64,000 nt of DNA from Pseudomonas sp. BN411 (GTDB lineage Bacteria > Pseudomonadota > Gammaproteobacteria > Pseudomonadales > Pseudomonadaceae): assembly GCF_029871235.1 (NCBI RefSeq), contig NZ_SSOM01000069.1, positions 62,001 to 126,000 of the forward strand. Reading direction: 5' to 3'. The notes below the pieces were generated by a model. The model searched no databases. It was not told the DNA's origin and saw nothing but the letters and a program-made list of their open reading frames with translations. Position numbers and translations under genes: made by a program. This document shows positions 1-8,147 of the stretch, one piece after another; the stretch's first letter is position 1; each line of letters opens with the position of its first letter.

Positions 1-1
1 G

Positions 2-172
2 TTCGAATCCTCCACCGCCAGTGCCGCCATCCTTCGCTGGGCCGGTCTCGCCGCTGTCCAAACGGTGGACTACAACGCACTACGCGAACGCGATATCGAC
101 CGTCTGGCCGATCAGGTGGAGCAGCACCTGGATACCGGGAGGCTGCGATCACTGTGCGGACTCTCTCTGTAG
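2..172 (+). CDS. cobQ: Cobyric acid synthase, C-terminal end (partial)
   Basis: Only the last 56 codons are in the window; the 5' part lies upstream. The reading frame from base 2 gives a helical C-terminus ([20 protein letters not shown]) followed by a stop at 170-172. CobQ amidates adenosylcobyrinic acid a,c-diamide to adenosylcobyric acid in the cytoplasm. The fragment holds no catalytic motif, so the call rests on the C-terminal wording typical of Pseudomonas CobQ and on the cobU-cobT-cobC-cobS genes that follow directly. The stop codon TAG is part of the first bases (GTAG) of an inverted repeat. Confidence 0.75.
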   Translation, partial: FESSTASAAILRWAGLAAVQTVDYNALRERDIDRLADQVEQHLDTGRLRSLCGLSL

Positions 173-228
173 GAGCCAGCTTGCTGGCGAACCTTCGGAC
201 CACCCTTCGCCAGCAAGCTGGCTCCCAC
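169..228. repeat. GTAGGAGC-type inverted repeat
   Basis: Two arms of about 23 bases, beginning GTAGGAGCCAGCTTGCTGG and ending with its reverse complement (GCTCCCAC), are separated by about 14 bases. This is the usual intergenic REP/REPIN-type palindrome of Pseudomonas. It begins inside the cobQ stop codon and ends about 30 bases before cobU. It could act as a transcript-stabilising hairpin or weak terminator between the two genes. A related copy lies at 14081-14143. Confidence 0.8.
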
Positions 229-259
229 GGGCGTGCCCTGCGACCCACGAGGTTTACCG

Positions 260-781
260 ATGCCTGAACTCATCCTCGGCGGAGCCCGCTCCGGCAAGAG
301 CCGGCTGGCAGAGAAGCTGGCAGCTGAAAGCGGCCTCAAGGTCGTCTACATCGCCACCAGCCAGCCGCTGGACGGCGAGATGAGCGCGCGGGTGGCGCAT
401 CACCGCGCCCGCCGCCCCGAGCACTGGGGCTTGGTGGAAGAACCCGTGGAACTCGCCCGCGTGCTGCGCGAAGACGCCGCTGCCGATACCTGCCTGCTGG
501 TGGACTGCCTGACCCTCTGGCTGACCAACCTGCTGATGCTGGACGACCCGGCGCGGCTGGACGAGGAGCGCGAGGCGCTGCTCGGCTGCATCGCCACGCT
601 GCCCGGCCGCGTACTGCTGGTCAGCAATGAAACCGGCCTGGGCGTCGTGCCCCTTGGTGAGCTGACCCGTCGCTATGTCGACGAGGCCGGCTGGCTGCAC
701 CAGGCCCTGGCCGAACGCAGCGAGCGGGTGATCTTCACCGTCGCCGGCCTGCCCATGACTCTCAAGGGAGACCCCCTATGA
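260..781 (+). CDS. cobU: Adenosylcobinamide kinase / adenosylcobinamide-phosphate guanylyltransferase
   Basis: A 173-residue bifunctional enzyme of the cobalamin nucleotide-loop pathway (called CobP in the Pseudomonas denitrificans scheme). It phosphorylates adenosylcobinamide and transfers GMP to give adenosylcobinamide-GDP. The P-loop GGARSGKS is at residues 7-14 and a histidine-rich [10 protein letters not shown] stretch, which holds the guanylylated histidine region in this family, is near residue 45. The chosen start (MPELILGG) follows a GAGG ribosome site and gives the family's normal length. The stop overlaps the cobT start (ATGA at 778-781), indicating translational coupling. Confidence 0.95.
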   Translation: MPELILGGARSGKSRLAEKLAAESGLKVVYIATSQPLDGEMSARVAHHRARRPEHWGLVEEPVELARVLREDAAADTCLLVDCLTLWLTNLLMLDDPARLDEEREALLGCIATLPGRVLLVSNETGLGVVPLGELTRRYVDEAGWLHQALAERSERVIFTVAGLPMTLKGDPL

Positions 782-1836
782 CTTCACTGCATTGGTGGCA
801 GGCGCCCTGCCAGCCGCTCGATCCGGTGGCCCGCGCCAAGGCCCAGGCCCGCCAGGACCAGCTGACCAAGCCCCGCGGCGCACTCGGCCAACTGGAAGAC
901 CTGGCCATCACCCTGGCTGCCCAGCAAGGGCGTGAACGGCCCGCTGTCGACCGTCCCTGGTTCGCCGTATTCGCCGGCGACCACGGTGTGGTGGAGGAGG
1001 GCGTGTCCGCCTATCCGCAGGCAGTGACCGGCGAGATGCTGCGCAACTTCGTCCGAGGCGGCGCCGCCATCAGCGTGTTGGCCAAAAGCCTCGGCGCCAC
1101 CCTGGAACTGGTGGACCTGGGCACCGCACTGCCGCTGGAACCGCTGCCAGGTGTGCTGCACCTACATGTCGGGGCCGGTACGGCGAACTTCGCCCGTGAG
1201 CCGGCGATGACCGCCGCACAGTGCCTGATTGCCCTGCAGGCGGGGCGTTCGAGCGTCGAGCGCGCCCTGGGCGCCCGTGCCGACCTCTATGTCGGCGGCG
1301 AGATGGGCATCGGCAACACCACCACCGCCAGTGCCCTGGCCTGTGCCCTGCTGGAGCTGCCGGCCACCGCGCTGGCCGGCCCCGGCACCGGGCTGGATGG
1401 CAAGGGCGTGGCGCACAAGATCCAGGTGATAGAGCACGCCCTGGCCTTGCACCGGAAGGACTGTGACAGCCCGCAGGAAACCCTGCGCCGCCTTGGCGGC
1501 TTCGAGGTGGCGGCGTTGACCGGCGCCTACCTCGCCTGCGCCCAGTTGGGCCTGCCAGCCTTGGTGGATGGTTTCATCTGCAGCGTGGCGGCGCTTTGTG
1601 CCGTGCGCCTGAACCCCGCGTGCCGCGAGTGGCTGCTGTTCTCCCATCGTTCCGCCGAGCCCGGTCATGTCGCTGTGCTCGAAGCGCTGGAAGCACAGCC
1701 GCTTCTGGACCTGGGCCTGCGCCTGGGCGAAGGCAGCGGTGCGGCCATCGCCCTGCCGCTGCTGCGCCTGGCCTGTGACCTGCACGGCGGCATGGCCACG
1801 TTCGCCGAAGCTTCCGTGTCGGACCGCCCGGCATGA
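778..1836 (+). CDS. cobT: Nicotinate-nucleotide-dimethylbenzimidazole phosphoribosyltransferase
   Basis: 352 residues, the normal length for CobT. It makes alpha-ribazole-5'-phosphate from nicotinate mononucleotide and dimethylbenzimidazole for the lower ligand of cobalamin. Visible family motifs are [17 protein letters not shown] near residues 65-80, [14 protein letters not shown] near residue 175, and [12 protein letters not shown] near the C-terminus, which carries the conserved catalytic glutamate. It overlaps cobU at its start and cobC at its end by four bases each (ATGA), so the whole set is one operon. Confidence 0.96.
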   Translation: MTSLHWWQAPCQPLDPVARAKAQARQDQLTKPRGALGQLEDLAITLAAQQGRERPAVDRPWFAVFAGDHGVVEEGVSAYPQAVTGEMLRNFVRGGAAISVLAKSLGATLELVDLGTALPLEPLPGVLHLHVGAGTANFAREPAMTAAQCLIALQAGRSSVERALGARADLYVGGEMGIGNTTTASALACALLELPATALAGPGTGLDGKGVAHKIQVIEHALALHRKDCDSPQETLRRLGGFEVAALTGAYLACAQLGLPALVDGFICSVAALCAVRLNPACREWLLFSHRSAEPGHVAVLEALEAQPLLDLGLRLGEGSGAAIALPLLRLACDLHGGMATFAEASVSDRPA

Positions 1837-2399
1837 AACTCGACCTCCTGCGCCACGGTGAAACCGAGCTGGGCGGCGGCTTTCGCGGCAGCCTGGACGA
1901 CGCCCTGACCGAAACCGGCTGGGCGCAGATGCGCGCCGGCATCGATGGTGCGGGCCCCTGGGATGTGTTGGTGAGCTCGCCTTTGCAGCGCTGCGCTGCC
2001 TTCGCCCGCGAGCTCGAAGCGCGCCTCGGCCTGCCGCTGAGTTTCGATGCCGACCTGCGCGAACTGCACTTCGGCCAGTGGGAGGGCCGTAGCGCGGCGC
2101 AGCTCATGGAGGATCACGCCGAAGGCCTGGGGCTGTTCTGGAACGACCCCTACAGCTACACGCCGCCGGACGGCGAAACCCTACTGGATTTCGAAACACG
2201 GGTGCTGGCGGCCGGCGAGCGCCTGCGGGAACGCTTCGCCGGCAAGCGGGTGCTGCTGGTCACCCACGGCGGGGTGATCCGCATCCTGGTGGCCCGCGCC
2301 CGGCAACTGCCGCGTAGCCAGCTGATGCAGGTGGAAGTCGCCCACGGCGAGCTGTTCCATCTGGCCTTCGACGAACACGGCCTGCGGGAACGCCCATGA
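1833..2399 (+). CDS. cobC: Alpha-ribazole phosphatase (histidine phosphatase superfamily)
   Basis: 188 residues. Removes the 5'-phosphate of alpha-ribazole phosphate or adenosylcobalamin phosphate in nucleotide-loop assembly. The phosphohistidine motif LRHGE is at residues 5-9 and the second catalytic histidine lies in VTHGGVIR near residue 145. The [13 protein letters not shown] segment is typical of the phosphoglycerate-mutase fold. Its start overlaps the cobT stop and its own stop overlaps the cobS start. A general histidine phosphatase would look similar, but the operon position settles the role. Confidence 0.92.
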   Translation: MKLDLLRHGETELGGGFRGSLDDALTETGWAQMRAGIDGAGPWDVLVSSPLQRCAAFARELEARLGLPLSFDADLRELHFGQWEGRSAAQLMEDHAEGLGLFWNDPYSYTPPDGETLLDFETRVLAAGERLRERFAGKRVLLVTHGGVIRILVARARQLPRSQLMQVEVAHGELFHLAFDEHGLRERP

Positions 2400-3127
2400 C
2401 GCCGCTGCTGATCGCCCTGCAGTTCCTCACCCGTCTGCCTGTGCGCCTGCCGGGCATGCCTGAGCCCCGGCAGATCGGCCGCTCGCTGCTCTGGTATCCG
2501 CTGGTAGGCGTGCTGATCGGTGCGCTGCTGCTGGCAGGCGCCTGGCTGTTGGACGGCCGTCCGGTCCTGCTGTCGTCGGCATTGCTGCTGGCGCTCTGGG
2601 TGGGATTGTCCGGTGGCCTGCATCTGGACGGCCTGGCCGATACGGCGGATGCCTGGGTGGGCGGCTACGGTGATCGCGAACGCACCCTGACCATCATGAA
2701 AGACCCCCGCAGCGGACCCATCGCCGTGGTCGTACTGGTGGTGGTGCTGTTGCTCAAGTTCGCCGCGCTGGCGGCGTTGCTGCAGGCAGGGCAGTGGCTG
2801 CCCCTGCTGCTGGCGCCCTGGCTGGCGCGGGGGATGCTGCCGCTGCTGTTCCTCACTACCCCATACGTGCGTCCCGGCGGCCTGGGCCAGGCGCTGGCCG
2901 AACACCTGCCGCGCCGGGAACTTCCGCTGTGGTTGGGTGGGCAGGCGGTGGTGATGCTGGTGCTCGGTTGGGTGGCGTGGATTGCGTTGGTGATGGCGCT
3001 GGTGTTGTCCGGCTGGTTGCGTGGTCGGTTCATCCAGCGGCTGGGGGGAACGACCGGGGATACGGCGGGGGCGATGGTGGAGATTGTGGAGGTGGGGGTG
3101 TTGGTAGTTGTGGCGTTGTTAGCCTGA
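2396..3127 (+). CDS. cobS: Adenosylcobinamide-GDP ribazoletransferase (cobalamin synthase)
   Basis: 243 residues, an inner-membrane enzyme (CobV in Pseudomonas naming) that joins adenosylcobinamide-GDP and alpha-ribazole. Several hydrophobic segments alternate with short loops. The acidic motif HLDGLADTADAWVGG near residues 80-95 and MKDPRSGPI near residue 100 are the conserved cytoplasmic catalytic loops. It is the last gene of the cob operon, overlapping cobC by four bases. A CCCTCACCC-type repeat starts immediately after the stop and may end the transcript. Confidence 0.95.
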   Translation: MTPLLIALQFLTRLPVRLPGMPEPRQIGRSLLWYPLVGVLIGALLLAGAWLLDGRPVLLSSALLLALWVGLSGGLHLDGLADTADAWVGGYGDRERTLTIMKDPRSGPIAVVVLVVVLLLKFAALAALLQAGQWLPLLLAPWLARGMLPLLFLTTPYVRPGGLGQALAEHLPRRELPLWLGGQAVVMLVLGWVAWIALVMALVLSGWLRGRFIQRLGGTTGDTAGAMVEIVEVGVLVVVALLA

Positions 3128-3131
3128 ACTG

Positions 3132-3170
3132 CCCTCACCCCCAGCCCCTCTCCCTGAAAGGGAGAGGGGA
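3132..3170. repeat. CCCTCACCC/GAGAGGGG palindromic repeat, copy 1
   Basis: CCCTCACCCCCAGCCCCTCTCC followed at once by its inverted GGGAGAGGGG half forms a short hairpin with a GAAA-type loop. It starts 4 bases after cobS. Copy 2 (3251-3290) is in the opposite orientation, so the two could fold together into a larger paired structure. Other members are at 21292-21332, 30752-30790 and 57397-57422. Confidence 0.75.
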
Positions 3171-3250
3171 GCTTGTCCGTGCCTTGAGCAATTCCTGTGC
3201 TTGGCCCAACACCGAGTTGCCGGCCAACTCGAAAACGTCAGGCGCGAGTC

Positions 3251-3290
3251 ACCCCTCTCCTCTTCAGGGAGAGGGGCCGGGGGTGAGGGG
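3251..3290. repeat. CCCTCACCC/GAGAGGGG palindromic repeat, copy 2 (inverted)
   Basis: The inverted partner of the 3132-3170 copy: CCCCTCTCC, a short loop, GGAGAGGGG, then GCCGGGGGTGAGGGG. The DUF559 gene reads into it and takes its stop codon and last eight residues from it. Confidence 0.75.
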
Positions 3291-3632
3291 ATTGCCGGGA
3301 AATGCTTCCTCAGCTGCCTGGCGGATCGCTTCCATGACGGGCTCCGTCTGCAGAAAGACATCATGATTCCAGAAGCGCAGAACCCGAAATCCTTTGCTTC
3401 TCAGCCAATCGTCACGCGCCTGGTCCCTGTCGCTCTCCAAGTGCTGTCCGCCATCCAGTTCCACAATCAGCATTCGCTCAAAGCAGATGAAGTCGACGAC
3501 ATAGCGCCCTAAGGGGCGCTGCCGCCGAAACTTCAATCCGAGCAACTGTCGGCTCCGTAGCCGTTGCCATAGCAATCTCTCGGCCTCTGTCTGGCCAGCC
3601 CTGAGTTGACGCGCAAACGCGTGCTTTTCCAT
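3264..3632 (-). CDS. DUF559 domain endonuclease-like protein
   Basis: About 122 residues. It matches the DUF559 family, small proteins with a Vsr/PD-(D/E)xK-like nuclease fold. Visible core: RSRQLLGLKFRRQRPLGRYV, then VDFICFERMLIVELDGGQH (acidic D...E.D pattern) and a C-terminal KGFRVLRFWNHDV. No function is established for the family; a nuclease role is inferred from the fold. The second ATG (3632) is preferred because GGCAGGG then sits at a proper distance; an ATG at 3638 is also in frame. The last eight residues (PLTPGPSP) are translated from the intergenic repeat at 3251-3290, so the native C-terminus has been replaced or extended. Confidence 0.8.
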   Translation of the reverse strand: MEKHAFARQLRAGQTEAERLLWQRLRSRQLLGLKFRRQRPLGRYVVDFICFERMLIVELDGGQHLESDRDQARDDWLRSKGFRVLRFWNHDVFLQTEPVMEAIRQAAEEAFPGNPLTPGPSP

Positions 3633-3714
3633 AAGCATCCCTGCCTGGCAAAAGCTCGATTGTCAGCGCATCTCCATTCGGATTGGTCCGAAAGCCCCCC
3701 GCGACTCCCCCGAT

Positions 3715-5532
3715 CTACTCAAACACAAAATGCTCACTCGCCAGCCCCATCACCGACCCCGTCGGCTTCAGCATCGCCGCCGCGTGCCCTTTGGCGCGGG
3801 GTAGCAGGCGGGCGAAGTAGAAGTCGCTGGTGGCCAGTTTGGCGCGGTAGAAGTCGGTGGATTCCGTGCCGCCTTCGCGCAGCCGCACGCGAGCCGCGCG
3901 CTCCTGCAGGGCCCAGGAATAGGCCAGCGCGGCGTAGCCGGAGTACATCAGGAAGTCGTGGCTGGCGGTGCTGACCAGGTCGCGGTCCTTGCGGGCGCGC
4001 AGGGCGATGCGCAGGGTCAGCCAGTTCCACTCGGCCGCAAGTTTCAGCAGCACCAGGGCGCGGCCGCGCATGGCGGGTTCGGTTTTCAGCAGGTCCACGG
4101 CGAAGCGGGCGATCTGACCGGTGAAGTCGCGCACGGCCTTGCCCTGGGTCATCAGCAGCACCTTGCGGCCCAGCAGGTCGAGGGCCTGGATGCCGGTGGT
4201 GCCTTCGTAGAGGGTGGCGATGCGCGCGTCGCGGACGATCTGTTCCATACCGTGCTCGCGGATGTAGCCGTGGCCGCCGAATACCTGCATGCCAATGTTC
4301 GCGCTTTCCAGGCCCAGTTCGGTCAGGCAGCCCTTGAGGATAGGGGTGAGGAAGCCGAGCTTGTCGTCCCAGTGGGCGCATTGCTGCTCGTCCTTGTGCA
4401 GGATGCCTTCGATCATGCGGTCGGCGTATTGAGTGGCGAGGTAGACCAGTGCGCGGCCGCCTTCGGCCACGGCTTTCTGAGTCAGCAACATGCGCCGCAC
4501 GTCACCGTGGACCATCAGCGGGTCGGCCACCGAGCCGGGCTCCTTGGTGCCGGACAGGGCGCGCATGGAGCGGCGTTCGCGGGCGTAAGCGAGGGCGCCC
4601 TGGTAGGCCAGTTCGGCGGTGGCCACGCCCTGGATGGCGGTGCCGATGCGGGCGCTGTTCATGAAGGTGAACATGCATTCCAGGCCCTTGTTCGGCGGGC
4701 CGATGAGAAAACCGGTGGCGCCGTCGAAGTTCATCACGCAGGTGCTGGAGGCCTTGATGCCCATCTTCTTCTCCAGCGCGCCGCAGCTTACGCCGTTGCG
4801 AGGACCGAGGCCGCCGTCGGCGGGGAGGAATTTGGGCACGATGAACAGGGAGATGCCACGGGTGCCCTTGGGCGCGTCCGGCAGGCGGGCGAGGACGATG
4901 TGCACGATGTTCTCGGTCAGGTCGTGCTCGCCGGAGGAGATGAAGATCTTGGTGCCAGTCAGGGCATAGCTGCCATCGAGGTTGGCCTCGGCACGGGTCT
5001 TCACCTGGCCCAGGTCGGTGCCGCACTGGGGTTCGGTAAGGCACATGGTGCCGCCCCAGCGGCCTTCGGTCAGGGGGACCAGGTAGGTCTGCTTCTGCTC
5101 TTCGGTGCCGTGCTGCATCAGGGTGTTCATGGCGCCCAGGGAGAGGCCGGGGTACATGGAAAACGGCCAGTTGGCGGTGCCGAGCATTTCCTGCTTCAGT
5201 GCGCCCAAGCTCATGGGCAGGCCCTGACCACCGTACTCCACCGGGTGCGACAGGCCTTGCCAGCCACCGGCTACATAGGCGTCGTAGGCTTCCTTGAAGC
5301 CCTTGGGCGTGCGTACTTCGCCGTTCTCCAGGTGGCAGCCTTCCTCGTCGCCAGTGTGGTAGAGCGGGGCGATCACTTCCTCGCAGAGCCGTGCGCATTC
5401 GCCGAGGATGGCTTCGACCATATCCGGCGTGGCCTCGCCACCGTTGGCCAGGGCGCGATAGTGGGCGGGAAAGTCGAAGACTTCATTGAGCAGGAAGCGC
5501 ATGTCGCGCAGCGGGGCTTTGTAGCTGGGCAT
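3715..5532 (-). CDS. Acyl-CoA dehydrogenase, long C-terminal-domain type
   Basis: 605 residues. FAD-dependent alpha,beta-dehydrogenation of an acyl-CoA thioester. The N-terminal helical domain starts MPSYKAPLRDMRFLL, the middle domain has MCLTEPQCGTDLGQVKT (the FAD/substrate contact region) near residue 165 and ISSGEHDL, and the C-terminal domain has GMEQIVRDARIATLYEGTTG, which carries the catalytic-base region. The extra 100-residue C-terminal extension places it with the 600-residue class that includes DmdC-like and PA1284-like enzymes; chain length and substrate cannot be read from sequence. It is transcribed away from the marR gene. The high-GC shadow frame opposite it is not a gene. Confidence 0.92.
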   Translation of the reverse strand: MPSYKAPLRDMRFLLNEVFDFPAHYRALANGGEATPDMVEAILGECARLCEEVIAPLYHTGDEEGCHLENGEVRTPKGFKEAYDAYVAGGWQGLSHPVEYGGQGLPMSLGALKQEMLGTANWPFSMYPGLSLGAMNTLMQHGTEEQKQTYLVPLTEGRWGGTMCLTEPQCGTDLGQVKTRAEANLDGSYALTGTKIFISSGEHDLTENIVHIVLARLPDAPKGTRGISLFIVPKFLPADGGLGPRNGVSCGALEKKMGIKASSTCVMNFDGATGFLIGPPNKGLECMFTFMNSARIGTAIQGVATAELAYQGALAYARERRSMRALSGTKEPGSVADPLMVHGDVRRMLLTQKAVAEGGRALVYLATQYADRMIEGILHKDEQQCAHWDDKLGFLTPILKGCLTELGLESANIGMQVFGGHGYIREHGMEQIVRDARIATLYEGTTGIQALDLLGRKVLLMTQGKAVRDFTGQIARFAVDLLKTEPAMRGRALVLLKLAAEWNWLTLRIALRARKDRDLVSTASHDFLMYSGYAALAYSWALQERAARVRLREGGTESTDFYRAKLATSDFYFARLLPRAKGHAAAMLKPTGSVMGLASEHFVFE

Positions 5533-5684
5533 GGTGACCTCGGCGTGCGTTGATGGCCCGGTTTATACGAGGTCGGACGGGGCGGGAGCCTTGGCAGCGG
5601 CAACGGCTTCGTCTGGCACTTGGGACAATCGGCGGGTGTCCGGCCATCGTTCGTACGCAGCCTTCGATTGACGTCCCGGTTGAT

Positions 5685-5700
5685 GCGGGTATATACACGC
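5685..5700. promoter_or_regulatory. Probable MarR operator at the marR start
   Basis: GCGGGTATATACACGC is a near-perfect palindrome ending four bases before the marR start codon. A perfect version (CGGGTATATACCCG) lies before the MFS gene at 6135-6148. Two matching palindromes in front of a MarR gene and its adjacent transporter are strong circumstantial evidence for autoregulation. There is no clear ribosome site between operator and ATG, so the marR transcript may be short-leadered or leaderless. Confidence 0.7.
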
Positions 5701-5704
5701 ATCC

Positions 5705-6118
5705 ATGTTGCCGACCCAATGCCTCTGTACCAAGCTGCGCCGTGCCACCCGTAACGTGACCCGGCTCTACGACGACGCCCTCGCTGGTGTTGGGGTGAAT
5801 GTCGCCCAGTATTCGCTGCTGAAGAACCTGGCCCGTCTGGACCAGCCGAGCATCACCAGCCTGGCCGAAGCGCTGGGGCTGGATCGCAGCACGCTGGGGC
5901 GCAACCTCAAGGTGCTGGAGGCCAGGGAGCTGGTGCATCTGGAAGGTGGCGAGGACCAGCGCAATCGCCTGGTTTCCCTGACGCCGGCCGGGCGCGCCTG
6001 CCTGGACGAGGCGCTGCAGGCCTGGGAGCAGGTGCAGGTACAGCTGGGGCAACGCATGGGACTGGAGAAGCGGGCAGAGCTGATGGCGCTGCTGGATAAT
6101 CTGGAACAAATCGACTGA
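5705..6118 (+). CDS. MarR family transcriptional regulator
   Basis: 137 residues. A winged-helix domain is visible: SLAEALGLDRSTLGRNLKVL is the recognition helix-turn-helix and EDQRNRLVSLTPAG the wing. The N-terminus LPTQCLCTKLRRATR has two cysteines (residues 6 and 8) close to where OhrR-type MarR proteins keep their peroxide-sensing cysteine; this is suggestive, not proof. It is followed by an MFS exporter gene under a copy of the same palindrome and then a glutathione peroxidase gene, so the likely role is derepression of efflux by a toxic or oxidising ligand. Confidence 0.88.
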   Translation: MLPTQCLCTKLRRATRNVTRLYDDALAGVGVNVAQYSLLKNLARLDQPSITSLAEALGLDRSTLGRNLKVLEARELVHLEGGEDQRNRLVSLTPAGRACLDEALQAWEQVQVQLGQRMGLEKRAELMALLDNLEQID

Positions 6119-6134
6119 TATTTTCGCTGGAATA

Positions 6135-6148
6135 CGGGTATATACCCG
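6135..6148. promoter_or_regulatory. Perfect palindromic operator before the MFS gene
   Basis: CGGGTATATACCCG, a 14-base perfect palindrome, lies 13 bases before the MFS start codon and 17 bases after the marR stop. It matches the element at the marR start. An AAAGGA ribosome site follows it. Confidence 0.75.
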
Positions 6149-6161
6149 CAAAGGATTTTCT

Positions 6162-7366
6162 ATGACTTCGGTATGGCGTACGAGTGGCTGGGTTCTCCTG
6201 GGGGCGTCGCTGATCCTGGCGTTGTCGCTGGGCATTCGCCACGGCTTCGGCCTGTTCCTGGCGCCCATGAGCAGCGAGTTCGGCTGGGGCAGGGAAGTGT
6301 TCGCCTTCGCCATCGCCTTGCAGAACCTCATCTGGGGCCTGGCGCAGCCCTTCACCGGTGCCCTGGCCGACCGCTTCGGCGCGGCTAAGACGGTGATCGT
6401 CGGCGGCGTGCTCTACACCCTGGGGCTGGTGCTGATGGGCTTCTCCGATTCGGCCCTGTCGCTGTCGATCAGCGCCGGCCTGTTCATCGGTATCGGACTG
6501 TCGGGCACTTCGTTCTCGGTGATCTCGGCGTGGTGGGGCGTGCCGTGCCGATGGAGAAGCGCAGCATGGCCATGGGCATCGCCGCGGCTGCCGGTTCCTT
6601 CGGCCAGTTCGCCATGCTGCCCGGCACCCTCGGCCTGATCAGCTGGCTCGGCTGGTCTTCCGCACTGCTGGCGCTGGGGCTGCTGGTGGCGCTGATCGTG
6701 CCGCTGGTGGGGCTGCTCAAGGACAACCCGCCGCCGCCGCAGGCCCATGAACAGAGCCTGGTCGAGGCGCTGCGCGAAGCCACCGGTCATTCGGGCTTCT
6801 GGCTGCTGGCCCTGGGCTTCTTCGTCTGCGGCTTCCAGGTGGTGTTCATTGGTGTGCACCTGCCAGCCTATCTGGTGGACCAGCATCTGCCGGCTTCGGT
6901 GGGCACCACGGTGCTGGCGCTGGTGGGGCTGTTCAACGTGTTCGGCACCTATATCGCCGGCTGGCTCGGCGGCCGCCATGCCAAGCCGAAGCTGCTCACC
7001 GCGCTGTACCTGCTGCGCGGCGTGGTGATCGTGGCCTTCGTCTATTCGCCGCTGACCATCTGGAGCGCCTACGCCTTCGGCATGGCCATGGGGCTGCTGT
7101 GGCTGTCCACCGTTCCCCTGACCAACGGCACCGTCGCAACCCTGTTCGGCGTGCGCAACCTGTCCATGCTCGGTGGTATCGTTTTCCTGTTCCACCAGTT
7201 GGGCGCCTTCCTCGGCGGCTGGCTGGGGGGCTATCTCTATGACCACACGGGCAGTTACGAACTGGTATGGCAGATATCCATCTTCCTCAGTCTGATGGCA
7301 GCGGTGCTGAACTGGCCGGTGCGCGAGCAGCCGGTAGCGCGCCTGCAGCCCGTCGGGACGGCATGA
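6162..7366 (+). pseudogene. MFS transporter with a one-base frameshift
   Basis: The first frame (from 6162) encodes the N-terminal transmembrane helices (MTSVWRTSGWVLLGASLIL and onward) up to GTSFSVISAWWG. The family sequence then continues in another frame as VVGRAVPMEKRSMAMGIAAA to the stop at 7366. The switch is at about 6528-6532 (GGCGTGGTGG), where one extra G would restore a continuous protein of about 401 residues with 12 helices. Either this is a real inactivating deletion or a sequencing or assembly error. The intact protein would be an MFS drug or metabolite exporter controlled by the adjacent MarR. No slippery heptamer is present, so programmed frameshifting is unlikely. Confidence 0.8.
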
Positions 7367-7482
7367 GTCTGCGCCTGGGCTGGATCCTCGGCGCCTTGGC
7401 GGCCGGCCTGCTGCTGGCCCTCGGCTGGTGGGGCTGGCAGCAAGGCGGATTGGCACTGATGCAGTTGGGATTCAATTGCTAG
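7363..7482 (+). CDS. Small single-pass membrane protein, 39 residues
   Basis: MSLRLGWILGALAAGLLLAL followed by GWWGWQQGGLALMQLGFNC. One hydrophobic helix covers residues 6-22, and a short Trp/Gly-rich tail ends in cysteine. The start overlaps the MFS stop (ATGA at 7363-7366), a coupling layout typical of real genes in this window. I do not recognise a family. It may assist or modulate the MFS transporter, as small membrane peptides sometimes do; this is inference. Codon use (G/C third positions) resembles its neighbours. Confidence 0.6.
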   Translation: MSLRLGWILGALAAGLLLALGWWGWQQGGLALMQLGFNC

Positions 7483-7537
7483 TCGGCCTGCCCGGCGGTA
7501 GCGTAGTCAGATAACTCGATCTGCGCCGGAGCCCGCC

Positions 7538-8092
7538 ATGAAAGCCTTGCCCATCCTGTCACTGTCGCTGCTGGCCCTGTTCGGCGGCCAGGCCATGGCC
7601 GCCGAGTGTCCTTCGCTGTTGCAGCACAACCTGCCGCAACTCCGCTCCAAGAACACCATCGATCTCTGCCAGCGCTTCGCCGGCAAGCCGCTGGTGGTGG
7701 TCAACACCGCCAGCCATTGCGGTTTCACCCCGCAGTTCAAGGGCCTGGAGGCGCTCTACAAGCGCTACAAGGACCAGGGGCTCGAAGTGCTGGGCGTGCC
7801 TTCGGACGACTTCAAGCAGGAGGCCGCCTCCAACGAGGAGACCGCCAAGGTCTGCTACGTGAACTACGGCGTGACCTTCGCCATGACCCAGCCTCAGCAC
7901 GTCACGGGCGACGAGGCGACACCGCTCTACAAGGAGCTGATCGCCCAGTCCGGGCAGACGCCGCGCTGGAACTTCTACAAATACGTGGTGGACCGCCAGG
8001 GCAAGGTGATCGCCCACTTTTCCAGCCTGACCAAGCCGGATGACCCCGACCTGCTGAAGGCGGTGGAGCAGGCGCTGGCGAGCCAACCCTGA
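7538..8092 (+). CDS. Periplasmic glutathione peroxidase family protein
   Basis: 184 residues. A signal peptide ends near GGQAMA/AEC. The peroxidatic cysteine is in [12 protein letters not shown] (Cys61), and the family's WNFYKYVV segment supplies the conserved Trp/Asn. Such enzymes reduce hydroperoxides, in bacteria usually with thioredoxin-like reductants. The export signal puts this one in the periplasm, which is less common. It lies downstream of the MarR/MFS pair but has its own spacing of about 55 bases. A strong hairpin terminator follows at 8102-8135. Confidence 0.9.
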   Translation: MKALPILSLSLLALFGGQAMAAECPSLLQHNLPQLRSKNTIDLCQRFAGKPLVVVNTASHCGFTPQFKGLEALYKRYKDQGLEVLGVPSDDFKQEAASNEETAKVCYVNYGVTFAMTQPQHVTGDEATPLYKELIAQSGQTPRWNFYKYVVDRQGKVIAHFSSLTKPDDPDLLKAVEQALASQP

Positions 8093-8101
8093 TCGACAGG
8101 C

Positions 8102-8135
8102 AAAAAAAGCCCGGACTCGTCCGGGCTTTGTTTTT
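8102..8135. terminator. Bidirectional rho-independent terminator
   Basis: AAAAAAAGCCCGGACTCGTC continues into CGGGCTTTGTTTTT: a GC stem (AGCCCGGAC/GTCCGGGCT) with A-tract and T-tract on either side. It separates the converging glutathione peroxidase and fadL-family genes and can work in both directions. Confidence 0.9.
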
Positions 8136-8147
8136 CCTGCTGACTGA

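Noticed and set aside
3958-5553. A 531-codon plus-strand frame opposite the acyl-CoA dehydrogenase
   Set aside because: Shadow of a full-length, well-conserved enzyme gene.
6525-6535. Programmed ribosomal frameshift in the MFS gene
   Set aside because: No slippery heptamer or obvious downstream pseudoknot; a simple one-base deletion explains the two frames.
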